Of a stretch of 64,000 nucleotides of DNA, positions 11,601 to 22,400 are shown in pieces. Numbering within the stretch: position 1 is the stretch's first letter; the number at the start of each line of letters is the position of its first letter. Origin of the DNA: Reclinomonas americana ATCC 50394. Lineage: Eukaryota > Jakobida > Jakobea > Jakobida. The translations under genes were made by a program, and so were the position numbers. The DNA lies in assembly GCA_048213135.1 (NCBI GenBank), contig PS015099.1, forward strand, positions 122,128 to 186,127, given 5' to 3'. Under the pieces are notes generated by a model, which saw only the letters and a list, made by a program, of their open reading frames with translations, was not told the origin of the DNA and made no database searches.

Positions 11601-14149
11601 CGCGCTCTGGCGCTCGCCTACGATCGTTGCGACAATTTTGTTCCCCTTTTCCCTCCTCCTCCACCCTCCATCGTCACTTACCCTGTTCACGTTGTCGTTG
11701 ATACAGGCGAGGTCGAAGAAAACTCGGCGGCGAGTCGTGAGGGTCGCGCTGCACTGTGCAGTTTCCGACGGCGCTCGGTCAGCGAACCGCAACGCATGGC
11801 CTCCTCACCCAAGTACGCTCATCGCGCCAACACCGGACCAAGTGCCAACCCGTCGCCAACCGTACAACAGCCATCAGTGGCTGCCGCTGTTCCAACGCCT
11901 GTCCCCCTGCGTCCCACGACTGCGCCGACTCCCACTTCCTCCTCTGTCACCCCAGCTGCCGCTGCGGTGTACATCTCCGACGGTCATGGTATGCTCTCCA
12001 GGAAGATGATTACAGATTTTTGCAAGTTTTGCTCACGTCGTGTGGCACAGGGAGTCCGTCCAAGAGACGACCGCTTTCGGCAACCGCAAAGCGCATTCGT
12101 GCTGCCGGCAATGAGCACCTGGCCACTGCGCAGCAACAGCTGGCCACCCTGTCGTCCATGGCCAAGAATCGGAAGACGCAGTTGCGATTACTCACACACC
12201 TGACTCTCCCTCTCACTGTTTCACTCATCGCATCTCCAGGGGCGCATCGTCATCCTCTTTATCATTGTCGTCATCATCGACTTTGGTTCCATCGTCAGCG
12301 GCCGCCATGAACACCGGCAACACAACGACCTCTGCCACCACTGGCACCGCGTCGACGACGACGAGCACGGCACACTCGGCCGTGGCCCGTCTCACTCGCC
12401 GCGGCCGCGGCTGCATTCCGTCGTCCACCGAACCCGGCGATCCGGTGCTGGCCGAGGCGATGCAAGTGCGTCAGGTGGCCGTGTGTGGCTTTGTCCCCCA
12501 CGCTCCGGTGCTCGAACATTTGCGACGCGGCTCACCACCGCGCATCGCTGCGCCGAATGGTGGCCAACTCGTCACTGGCTCCGGCACTCTCTCGCGCCGA
12601 CCTCTGTCGGCGTCGTCGGCCTCCGCCGCCGTCATTGTACCCGCTCCGGCGGCCGCTCCATTTTCTCCACCTCGCGGCGGCGGTGCTGCTGCTGCTGGCA
12701 ATGGCGGTGGCCACGGGGTCGATCCTCTGTCTGCGTTGCAAGGAGTGCTCTCTATTCAGTCGCCGACAGGCTCGCAGGGGCGAACAGATGGCGGCGCCAT
12801 TTTTGTGCCACATCCACGACCACACAGCGCATCGTCGGTTCGTGGAAAGGCCGGACGGCCAGCCAGTGCCGCCATTAACAGTCGCCTGCAGCACCAGCAG
12901 CGACCACAAGTTGCGTAGCGTGCGGGTGGAATCAAGGGCATCGCTTAGAATTGTGCAGCTGACCCTCCATGATGGCCGTCGCAGAGTGCCTCGCCCACGC
13001 GGAGAGCAGGATCGAGTGTCGATTTGTCCGCACCGGCGGCAGCAGAGGCGCCCCCAGCAGTGGCGCCGCCCAAGGTGCGTCCAGCCTCCGCCACAGCGAT
13101 CGGACGGATGGTGGCCGCCGCTGCTGTACCGCGGGCAGCCGACGACAGCAAAACCAAGGAGCGTCTGCTGGCCCGCATGCACATGCGGCGGCAGGCCAGT
13201 GCCAACGTGCACATTCGGTTCGTACGGACACCATTGTGCTGTGTTGCGTCATGTTGTCGCTGACCTTTTCGTTATGAGCAGGAAAGCGGGAGGCGACGGA
13301 TTCATGTTGGAAAAGGCGGTGCTGGCGCGCGGTCGCGTGCTGGCCGTCGATCTCGAGCAGAAACTCGCCGAGGCCGTTCACGGGCGTCTCCCAGTGCACG
13401 AGGACGATGTGTCCGGTGAGTGTGGTGTGGGAGGGGGGAAAGCAATGCGTGGAGCTCACCGCGTGCGCTCCTCCACGCAGATCTGGCGGGTTCGTCACAC
13501 CGGCGCACACAGTCCATGCCGGCGCACATTCACTCGCCACTGGACACGCTCTTCAACCTTGTACATCGCGAGCGCATCACTGGCTTTGGTATGAGCAATG
13601 CGCAAGAGGAGGGGAGCCGTTGTTCTGCTCACTCACTCACCTCATTGTGTGCCACACAGATCGCCGCAAGCTCGAGCAAGTCTCCAAGCACCAGTTGTAT
13701 GGACTGTATGCCAGCATCAACGGGGCCGAGCCGGAGTGCACTCCGCGCCTCGAAGAGGTCGAGATGACGGTGCAAGCCAAGAGGTGAGACGGGCGGGTGG
13801 TGAAGCCGAACAAGGCAAGGTCTCATGGGGTGTCGACAGGGAGGAGGTCTCGGAGGTCGAACACTCGTCGCTGGCCGCCACTGCGCATCGCCTGTTGGGC
13901 ACTGCCTTGGAGAACGCTCCGCTGCCGGACGGCGAGGACTCGTGGGGCGCATACGTGCTGCAGAGCAGCTTGCAGCGCCTGTACCCGACATCTGGTCGCG
14001 TGCGTCACCTCAAGTTCGAGGACGACTTTGAAAGCGCTGCCGCCGCTGCCGCTGCCGCCAAGGTCGAGGACAGCAAGCAGCAGGTGCATCATGCACGTGT
14101 GCGACCAGCCTCTGCCGGCGCCTATCGTCGCTTGCGGCTGGACTTGTGA
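8689..14149 (+). CDS. Low-complexity protein with EF-hand-like core and repeated RPxSA motifs
   Basis: Nineteen exons keep phase from ATG 8689 to TGA 14149: 8689-8949, 8988-9312, 10370-10461, 10536-10641, 10702-10740, 10801-10870, 10945-10972, 11037-11105, 11176-11304, 11381-11444, 11503-11625, 11707-11988, 12051-12180, 12240-12909, 12985-13217, 13282-13415, 13481-13588, 13660-13783, 13840-14149; 1098 residues. Residues 1-200 are acidic and Ser/Arg rich. Around residue 331 ANESRTGILTRDEFAVFF resembles an EF-hand helix-loop-helix, followed by a helical region to about 440; calcium ligands are incomplete. The C-terminal half is Ser/Thr/Pro/Ala rich and carries RRPASAR, RRPLSATAKR, RRPLSASS, PRPHSASSV, GRPASAAINSR, VRPASATAIGR and, at the very end, VRPASAGAYRR. 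No family is recognised. A cytoskeletal or flagellar role is only a guess. Confidence 0.75.
9480..9975 (+). repeat. Higher-order minisatellite in intron: 2 x 225 bp, each of 2 sub-repeats
   Basis: The motif GCCTGAGAAGCAGAGAC starts at 9533, 9639, 9758 and 9864. Spacings alternate 106, 119, 106, so two copies of a roughly 225-bp unit each hold two related subunits; flanks such as GGCAAGAAT-GT-G and CAGAAGGATAAGAAGGAG repeat with it. It lies inside the 1-kb intron 9313-10369 of the RPxSA gene. Confidence 0.85.
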
Positions 14150-14285
14150 GAAGTGAAGAAAATTGCGATGAAAATCGACAGCTAGTGTGCGAAGTTTTCG
14201 CGCGAGCTCGTGTCCGGGCAAGACGCACAACACTCACAAGATCTCACAAGCAAAAAGTGGCCACAGGGCGTGTGCAGGTGGTGTC

Positions 14286-14802
14286 ATGATTCGTGCCGGT
14301 TGGGCCACGAAAGAGGTGAGCGTGCGTGTGTGCGTGCAAGTGTGTTTGAATGTGCAACTTTGTGAAAGTGGGTGAGAGGGTGTGAGAGTGTGCACGTGTA
14401 GAGCACGTGTAGAGAGAGAGAGAGAGAGAGAGAGAGAGTGCATGAGAGAGTGTGAGTGTGCGCGGAGTTCGATATCCATTTTCTTGCACACACAGGGCAA
14501 CACTGTGAAATCGTGGAAGCGGCGGTACTTTGTGCTCACAGACCACCAACTGGCGTACTACACTGACGAGACAGTTGCGCATTCTACTTCAATCTCTCAT
14601 CTCTTTCTTTGTGACTCTGACACACACTCGCGCGCGCGTTGTTCACTCCGCCACAGCGCAAGTCATGCAAGGGCGTCATTGAGCGATCGCAAGTGGTCAG
14701 CACACGCAAGGCGGAGGATAGGCCGAAGCATCCGCACATTTGCTGCGTGGAGACTGCGGCGGCCAAGAGTTAAGTGACAAAAGAGACAAAGACAGAGAGA
14801 GA

Positions 14803-14881
<79 letters not shown>

Positions 14882-17800
14882 CGTATGAGAGTTTGTCTGT
14901 GTGCGCCTGACCCTCTCGCCGCAGAGCTGAGATCGTATTTCATCTCGTTTGACTCAGTGGAGGAACGCGACGATTGGGCCGCTGTGCTCTCACAGTGGCA
15001 CAAGGGACCCGAGGACCTGGCGCCTCTCGACTCGGTACGCCAGCCAGACGCGTGCGCGGGTACGATGGAGAGAACTCACGAGTGTGTTGTGGCGGTGCAG
15101 TTGGCCAGTTTCTCCGACTCGATGGGCTCGGGCGGCATGTTGGGAGGAGGAGGAGGAGGGGGTCCGCCGGCGCGAGGAACCGGCTCGTTGTTTAGTTCAT
15201 CGGCTGGCGGACGCACGCCGTTGAGCACGCCACTGGGGGCGCCTGTGTCGTCTGGCCCGTTGCGCGTGTTCATTGCGTTGGTCGGTTCTCATCATCCGCC
15301 CGAGCTGCGTGCGCTGGCCGGTGCGGTAGCACATGCCGTCCTCCGGCTGCGCTCGCTCCTGGTGGTGTTTGGTGCCACGAGTTTGGAAGCGGTGCGTGCA
15401 TGTGTGTGTGTGCTTGCCGTTCTTATCTGCTTGCGCATTGACCTTTGGTGCACAGACGGACGACTTGGCGGAGGCCGGCTGCAAGACGGTTCTGCTGGAT
15501 GTCTCCGACGAGAGTACGATCGCCGATGCATTGGTTGGCTGTGATCGGCTGTTGATTGTGCCGTCGTATTCCTCACGAACAGGTGGGAGGCTGTTGTGAG
15601 AGCTCGTCTCCGGTGAAACGTTGTGCTTACCACGTCGCAGTGTCGTCGGATCTGGAGCGGCTGTTGCGAACGTCTGTCGAAGCCGGCATCCAGCAATGCC
15701 TCCTGCTGTCGACCATGGCCGCCAATGCAGGGTCCAGTGTACCCACGGCGAAAGCGGTGATTTATGGCTCTGTGTGTGTGCACTCTCGACATTCGACTGA
15801 TCGCATCGGCTGCTGTGCTCACAGGCAGCGGCGGCGGAAAATCTCGTCTCGCGAAGTCGGATCCCGTGCTGGACGGTCCTCCGACTCGCACCGCTTATGG
15901 AGTACTTTGACCACGAGGCTCGGTACCTGGCTGCCAACTTGCAGTTTCTCGGAACGACGGGTTGCGTCTGTCGCGGAGATTTTCTGTTTCTCTCTTGTGC
16001 CGCCTCGCACTCATTCTGCGGCGATTGGTTAGGCGTAACGTCCTATGCAAGTGTCAGCGCCGACGATGTCGCCGAGGGTGTTGGGCGCATCTTCTCCGCG
16101 CCCGATTTTCACCACCGCGCCGTGTACAATTGGACCGGTCCACAAGTGAGTGCATGTGGGGCAATGAGTGCAAAGCACGTTGTTGAGTCCTCATCTCGCA
16201 CGCAGGCCATGAACGAGTCCGAGTATGCGGCGTGCTTGTCGGCCGTGCTGAAGAGACCAATAGAATACGTCGAGGTGACGAGGGACGAGAAGCGCGCACA
16301 GTTGCACTCGGCTGGCTTTCCGCCAGCTGCTACTGAGGTGAGTGGTGGGGGGAAAGGGAGGGCACGGAGTGAGGCGGTTTAGGAAAGGGCAGATAATGCC
16401 ACGATATGAGATGGAGAGGGAAGGAGAGTGAAAGAGAGAGAGAGAGAAGAGAGAGAAGAGAGAGAGAGAGAGAGATAGAGAGCGAGAGAGAGAGAGAGAG
16501 AGGTAGAGTNNNNNNNNNNNNNNNNNNNNNNNNNNNNNNNNNNNNNNNNNNNNNNNNNNNNNNNNNNNNNNNNNNNNNNNNNNNNNNNNNNNNNNNNNNN
16601 NNNNNNNNNNNNNNNNNNNNNNNNNNNNNNNNNNNNNNNNNNNNNNNNNNNNNNNNNNNCCGTTGGAGCAGGAGAAAGAAGAAAAAATGAGAGAATGATA
16701 GAAGGAGAGAGGGAGAAGGGAGAGAGTGTCTGTGCATGTGAGAGAAAGAAGGATGAGAGAAAACAGAGAGAGAAAGAGAACTATGGATTTCGAATGTGGA
16801 AGTGTTGTCACTCTTTCCCTCACTTCGTCCCGCCGTGCGTGTGCTGCTGCAGACAATTCTCGACATGTTCGACTGCAAGCGCGGTGGGGCATTCGCCACT
16901 GTCGAGTCGGGGCTTGGAGGTTGCGTTTCACTCGTTTTTTATTCTTCTTCTCGCTTCTCTCGGTTGTCGCCCACTCGTCCCTTCTCGCGCTGCAGAGTTT
17001 CTTTGTCGGCCACTCGTGAAGTTTGCCGAGTATGTCGCACAGAAGTCGTCGCGATTTGGAGTTGCGCGAAATCTCATCCATTATCTCATTCTGCTGCATG
17101 CTGATCGCTAGCGAATACCTGCAGACGTCGTACGCGCGCGTGGAAGCTGTCCTGGCGTCGTCGGTGCAAACTGTGTGGGATCGAGTGGGAGACTTTTATA
17201 CCATGGAGTCGTGGTTTCCGCCAGCCGAGGTGTGACCTGCTGATGTCCACCGTCTGTGATCTCGATCCTCGCAAAAATGTTGACCTGTCTGCTCGCAGCG
17301 CTGTGAGAGGCTGTCGGATGGTCTTCGTCGCGTGCACCGCACCGGCGGTCTCGTGGTCCTCCATGCACTGGTAGCGTGTAGTTGATGTGCGAGCCGACTG
17401 CGATATAAGAGACTGACTTGCATATTCCACTCTAGAAACCGAGTCCGCGAAGCACGGTGAGCGATCCTCACACGCGTGCGATTTCGTGGACGCTGGTGGA
17501 TCGTGGCGACACGTTGATTGTGCGAGGATCGCTGCATGTTGCGTGCTGGTGCTGTCATTGTTCGTGCGCGTTTTTTTACTGACCGCCGGTGCTGCAGTCC
17601 ACCATCAAACTGTGGCCAGTGGCGGGCGACCAGACGTATTTCTCATGGCATGCCGTGTGGGATCCAGTTGATTGGCGAGCTGGTTTGTTAGGCATGTGCA
17701 GAGGATAGAGTGGGATAGCGAGAAGCGAGAGAGATCGGAGTTTGTGAGGGTGGAGGAAAACGAGAGGAAGAGGCGTATTCGCATGTTCTACGCACCCGTG

Positions 17801-19442
17801 CTCACAAAGCGATTGCATACAGCCGACGAGGCACTCTCCATTGTACAACAAGATTTTTCGCGCGGACTCTCCCGCCTCACCGAGCTGTATGGCGCGGGTA
17901 GGGTGGTGATTGCGTCCGAGGACGTTCTTCTGGCGTCGTTTGCGGCTGACTCGCTGGCGCTCGGTTTCCACTGGGCACACAATCCCGAATGTGCGTACTG
18001 CTGTCTGCCTGCATCATCTCGCACGCAGTCGTCAACTGATGTGCGCATTACAGTGGTTTCGGAGCGTGCTTCACATCTCAGCTATCTCCGCCCGCCGACC
18101 ACTGTGTCGCACCATCCGCAAAAGGAGGCTGGCGACTTTACCAACAAGTTGCGTGTGCACATCACGAATCTCGGTAGCTCGTCGCAGCCTGTCTCACCTG
18201 CTTGGACATTAGTGGTGACCAAATGCTGATGCTGCTCGAATCGCTGGTCGACCACCGCGGAGAGTTCAACGCCGACGAGTACTGTGAGGTGCGCAAAGCA
18301 CATCTGATTATAATAGTGTGTTTAGATTGCACGACACTCATCGATCTCTCGATGCAGCACCTGGTGCGATCGTATCTGGAGCGCGATCACCTGTATCGGT
18401 ATGCATCTCAGTCTTACTCGTCGCGGCGTCGTACCCAGTATTCTCAAGCGCCCTGTTTTTCTTTTTTGATTGTCAGCGATCAAGCCATTCAGACACTGAT
18501 CGAACGCCGCGGTGCCAGTCGGCGTTTCACCGAATTCGCTCTCGACAGCAGGGACATTTGTGGTTCATGTCGCGTTCCACCACTGTTGTTGTCAAAGGCA
18601 GTTGTGGCCTCCAAGGCCGACGAAGATTTGCTTGTCGGGTATGTCAACTGGAGATTATTGAGGTACTGATGCGGATGGTACTCATTGGTGCAACAAAAAT
18701 CCATCGCAGCTTGGCCCGCGAGCAGACGCGCAGCACCCACAATACTCCGGAGGCGATGCTTGTTGCCGAGTTTTTTGCGCGCTCGCTCGTGCGGCTGCAA
18801 CAGGCGGGTGGTGAATTGCGCCCGCATCGCGCGTTTGAGATGGTGTTGCGCGACATGGACGACGTGTGGCTCTCTGAAAGAGTTGCGTGTGTGCGCATTG
18901 ACACAACGCACTCGTGCGCTTACGGGAGTGTTTCGTACAGATCAACGCCGGTCTGCACAGCGCAGATGTCGACGATCTCGAATTCATGAGCGCCTTGTCA
19001 CCCGAAGGCTTGCAGAGCTCTCGGGAGCTGCCCGTCGGCCTCGGCGCGTCGTGCACATACGCCGTGCCGGCCATCGTACATTTTGTTGTCAAGTACGAAC
19101 GGGTGCGTCCTCTTGATGGTCATAGCCGAGCAGGATTATTCGCGGGTTGACTCAACTTGTTTTTTGTCTGGATCAGGACGTCGAGTTGGCCCTGGTGCGC
19201 AACTNNNNNNNNNNNNNNNNNNNNGCGCGGTGGGCGGAGAGTGCGCCGCTCGCGGCGTTATGATTGCCGCCCTGTTGACGGCGGCCAACGGCACGTGCGA
19301 GTTCGTACGTCGTCTGTTTGCGGGCGTGCGGCAAGGTACACGCATTCGGCGGTTAATCGGCGAGCTGAAGGGAGGGTGCAGCAGCGAATCCGCGCCACCG
19401 GCACCGTCATCGTCGGGCCCCGTGCGCTCCTCTCTACGATAG
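14286..19442 (+). CDS. PH / NmrA-like / SRPBCC / ADP-ribosylglycohydrolase-like four-domain protein
   Basis: ATG 14286. Exons through the third domain keep phase: 14286-14315, 14496-14573, 14657-14768, 14925-15034, 15101-15391, 15456-15582, 15641-15756, 15825-15960, 16033-16145, 16206-16337, 16853-16919, 16996-17060, 17125-17229, 17299-17370, 17436-17537, 17598-about 17697. Domain 1 is a PH fold (KSWKRRYFVLTDHQLAYYTD ... RDDWAAVLSQWHK). Domain 2 (about residues 165-459) is NmrA-like (CKTVLLDVSDESTIADALVG, QCLLLSTMAAN, CWTVLRLAPLMEYF). Domain 3 is SRPBCC/polyketide-cyclase-like (VEAVLASSVQTVWDRVGDFY, CERLSDGLRRVHRTGG, TIKLWPVAGDQTYFSWHAVW), and its last helix (ADEALSIVQQDFSRGLSRLT) is in one uninterrupted frame with domain 4. 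Domain 4 is a J1-crystallin/ADP-ribosylglycohydrolase fold (FAADSLALGFHW, AGDFTN then GDQMLMLLESL, QTRSTHNTPEAMLVAEFFAR, CAARGVMIAALLTAANG). A 20-N gap (19205-19224) cuts the last coding block. The junction near 17698-17790 is the least certain splice. Confidence 0.75.
14799..14877 (+). repeat. (GT)n microsatellite
   Basis: About 78 bases of uninterrupted TG dinucleotide lie in the intron 14769-14924 between the third and fourth exons of the PH-NmrA-SRPBCC fusion gene. Confidence 0.97.
16338..16852 (+). repeat. Purine-rich intron with 150-N gap
   Basis: The intron between the NmrA exons ending at 16337 and starting at 16853 is mostly GA-rich (GAGAGA, GAAAGA) on the plus strand and contains the N run 16510-16659. 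No exon is evident within it. Confidence 0.7.
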
Positions 19443-19476
19443 CAATAGTAATAATACTACGCAATGTGATGATTCT

Positions 19477-22400
19477 TCACTGTTTCGGCGTGTGCGCCAC
19501 CATGGATGGTCGGCGAGATGCCGTTCGCTTGCTGCTGCTCATGGCCGAGGTGAAGCTGGGCATACTTCCGGTGGCCGACAGCGGGATGCGGCTCAACAAG
19601 GACGGCTCCACCGAGGCGGAGCGCTTGCGCTGCGACTGCATAGGAGAGGAAGTGGATGAGGATATGGAAGAGAGGACATGGAGAGGACACAGAGGGGTGC
19701 CAACCTGCGCCGCAGACTCGGAAGCACCACCGCGAGGCGGGCTCGGGTTGCGTAGTCGCTGCTCCAAAAACCCATAGCCAATCTTGTCGTCGATCTCTGC
19801 CAGTACCTCGTCCGCGTGACACGACGCCGAGATCGGCCGTTGGCGCCAGAGGGACCGGCGACCTCGCTGTCAATGGCTCGAGTCAGTGACTCCATCGCGA
19901 CAACAGAGGTAAAATAGCGACTCACCACGGCACTCTTGTTGGCGCTTCCATGACTGGTTGGCGACCCGTGTCCGCTGGCGTGTGACACGGGCGATCCGGC
20001 GCCGCCAGCAGGCGCGGCACCACCCCGCGCGGCTTCACGCTCACCTCCACCGGCCGTCCCGCCGCCAGGATGGATAATGGAGCGCAAGCCGAGAGCCTCC
20101 GTGAATGTGGTGGTCTCCCGACGGCGACGATCCTGCCGCTCGCGCAACGACGCAAAAATGGCGCGCTGCTGCGACTTCAAACTCTCAATGTGCGCCTCAC
20201 GTGTCCGCACTGCGAAGGGTGGTCAGCTGCGCGTAGCATGAGACAACACTGACTGCTATGTCACTAAGACGACGCAACTGTCCTGCTGTGACTCCTTCCG
20301 AATATCCTGCTTCACACGGCTGTACTCCTGGTCGACACGTGCGATGCGATCCGCAACGGCCTGCCATCGCGGTGCACCGATCTCGTCCGTCACGCGCATT
20401 CTGTGAACCGCCACATGAGCGCCAGCAGGAAGCGACGACGGAAATGAGTGGGAAGAGGAGAGTTACTTACGCTGAGCGCGGAGAGGGGACGTGGCGAGAG
20501 AGGACTCGATTCCGACGCTCCATGTGATTCGGTTTCTCGCGCCCAAGATAGTGCTGTCGCGTATCGATGAGCGAATAGTGGAACGCGAACGACCGATACG
20601 CCCGCTCTCCCACGCAACTGCGACGACTGGCGACAGCTGGCGCAAGTCGAATACATCTTCGCGGAGCGACAACAGCTCCTTTGGTCGCATGCGCGCCGGG
20701 TTCTCGGTGCGCACCTTGACTCGGCTGTCGCGGTACTGTGCACAAGAGACGACGATGAGAACTGCTCGTAATACTCTATCTCTTCCCCCAACACCGCGCA
20801 ACTGCTTGAGATGGCGTGGTGCCGCCGGGGAACTTCTTCTGCGGCTCGAGAGCCGACTTGTCGCCACGAATGGTCATGCCGTAGCGATCGGTCATTGTCG
20901 GCACCAGGCGACCACTGCGTGTCAGCTCCCAGTTGCTCTTGTGCAGCGCCGCTCGCTGTGCCGAGCGGTGGTAGGCGTAGCGCGTTGTCAGTGAGCCGCG
21001 TTTTTCTGTGAAAGGGGGAAGGGGGTGAGCAAGGGAACATGAAGAGAGTGGTGGATGGAGATTGAACAGAGTGGCAACGACGAAAGTTGAGGAGAGAGAG
21101 AACGTGACATCGGAGAGAAGGAGAACAAGAGGGAAAGAGTGAGAGAGACACACAGGAGAGAAAAGGAGAAGGAGAGAACGCGGCATCGGAGAGAACAGAA
21201 ATAATCGCAGAATGAAGAAGGGTTTGAAGCGGACAAGGAGGTAAGAGAAGGAGAGAACGTGGTATTGGAGAGAACGAGAACATAAAAGAGCGCAAAATGA
21301 ACAAGGGAATGAAAAAAGAGCGAGAGGGAGAGAGAGAGAGAGATACACACCCACGAGAGAAGGAGGAACGCGGCGCCAGACAGAGCAAGAATAGACAGTG
21401 GCGCAGAAAGAACACTTGCAAGGGATCAGAGAGATAGAGAGAGAGACAAGCGTCATCAAACGCGTGTGTGTGAACGCGAGAGAAAGAAGACAGAGACGGC
21501 GATGCACTTCTTCCCGCACACTCTCGATTCACCTCCTGTTTCCGACATGCGGTACTGGAGAATGCGTGTCTCGACGAGATCGCGTTCCGTGAGTGCGCTC
21601 GGATCGTGCGAATCACGAGCGACTGGCTTGGAGTACGCGACAATTTGTTCGACAACGCCACTTGCCAGCTGTGGTGTGTCAGAAAAAATATCGGCGCTCC
21701 GCACCACCCTCTCACATTTTGTACGCACCTCTCGGTCGACCTCTTTCAGCAAACTCTCAAACGCCACCTCCTCGTCAAACAGCTCCTCGAGAGCCATGAC
21801 GAGGCGTGGCAAGAACAACTTCTCGCCCGTCAGCAACTCAAACACGTGCTTGAGCATGGCCACTCGCAGACTCTCTTCGGGAATCGGCGAACTGCTGGGC
21901 AACTGCAACAGTTGGAGGAGGGCGCGTGTGATGGACTGCGCCAAACAAATGGCCATGTCCTGAGCACGGCGAGTGAGAAAATCGGGGGAAGGCAAATGAA
22001 AAGAATACAGAGAGAGATACCGTCAAATGCAATTGCACCGCCTGCGTCTCGTCCGCATGCAGCAGGTACACAATCGTGAGCGACACTCCATCCAGCTGCT
22101 GCTCCATATGTTCGCGCCAGAGTTCCCACGAAATGTCGATGGGCACGCAGAATTTGGAGACCTGTGCGGTGCGCAGCGAGCAATCAGAGAATGGGAGGCA
22201 TCCCACAGAGGGGGGAGGGGGTATGGACACGCACCAAAAAGTCAAAAATAAAGCGCAAGAGGTAGGGGACCTCCTCCTTGCCGAGAAAATCGGCAAACAC
22301 CTGTAGTTTGCGATTGGTCTCCATCAACTCGGCCTGCGTGCGCACGTTCTTGCACAAGTTGGTGCGCATTGCATCGAGCGAGCGATCGAGCTCCACTCGT

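Noticed and set aside
17023-17235. A separate SRPBCC gene starting at an ATG near 17032 or 17095
   Set aside because: It would overlap the coding end of the NmrA domain, whereas a 64-bp intron of typical form joins the two in phase. Kept as an alternative only.
17784-18229. A separate ADP-ribosylglycohydrolase gene starting at ATG 17784
   Set aside because: Its first 40 residues contain the C-terminal helix expected of the preceding SRPBCC domain, so an independent start would split that domain.
20390-21715. 441-codon minus-strand frame
   Set aside because: It reads through the repeat-filled intron 21006-21532 as Leu/Ser-rich sequence; the real coding blocks there are in other frames supported by phase.
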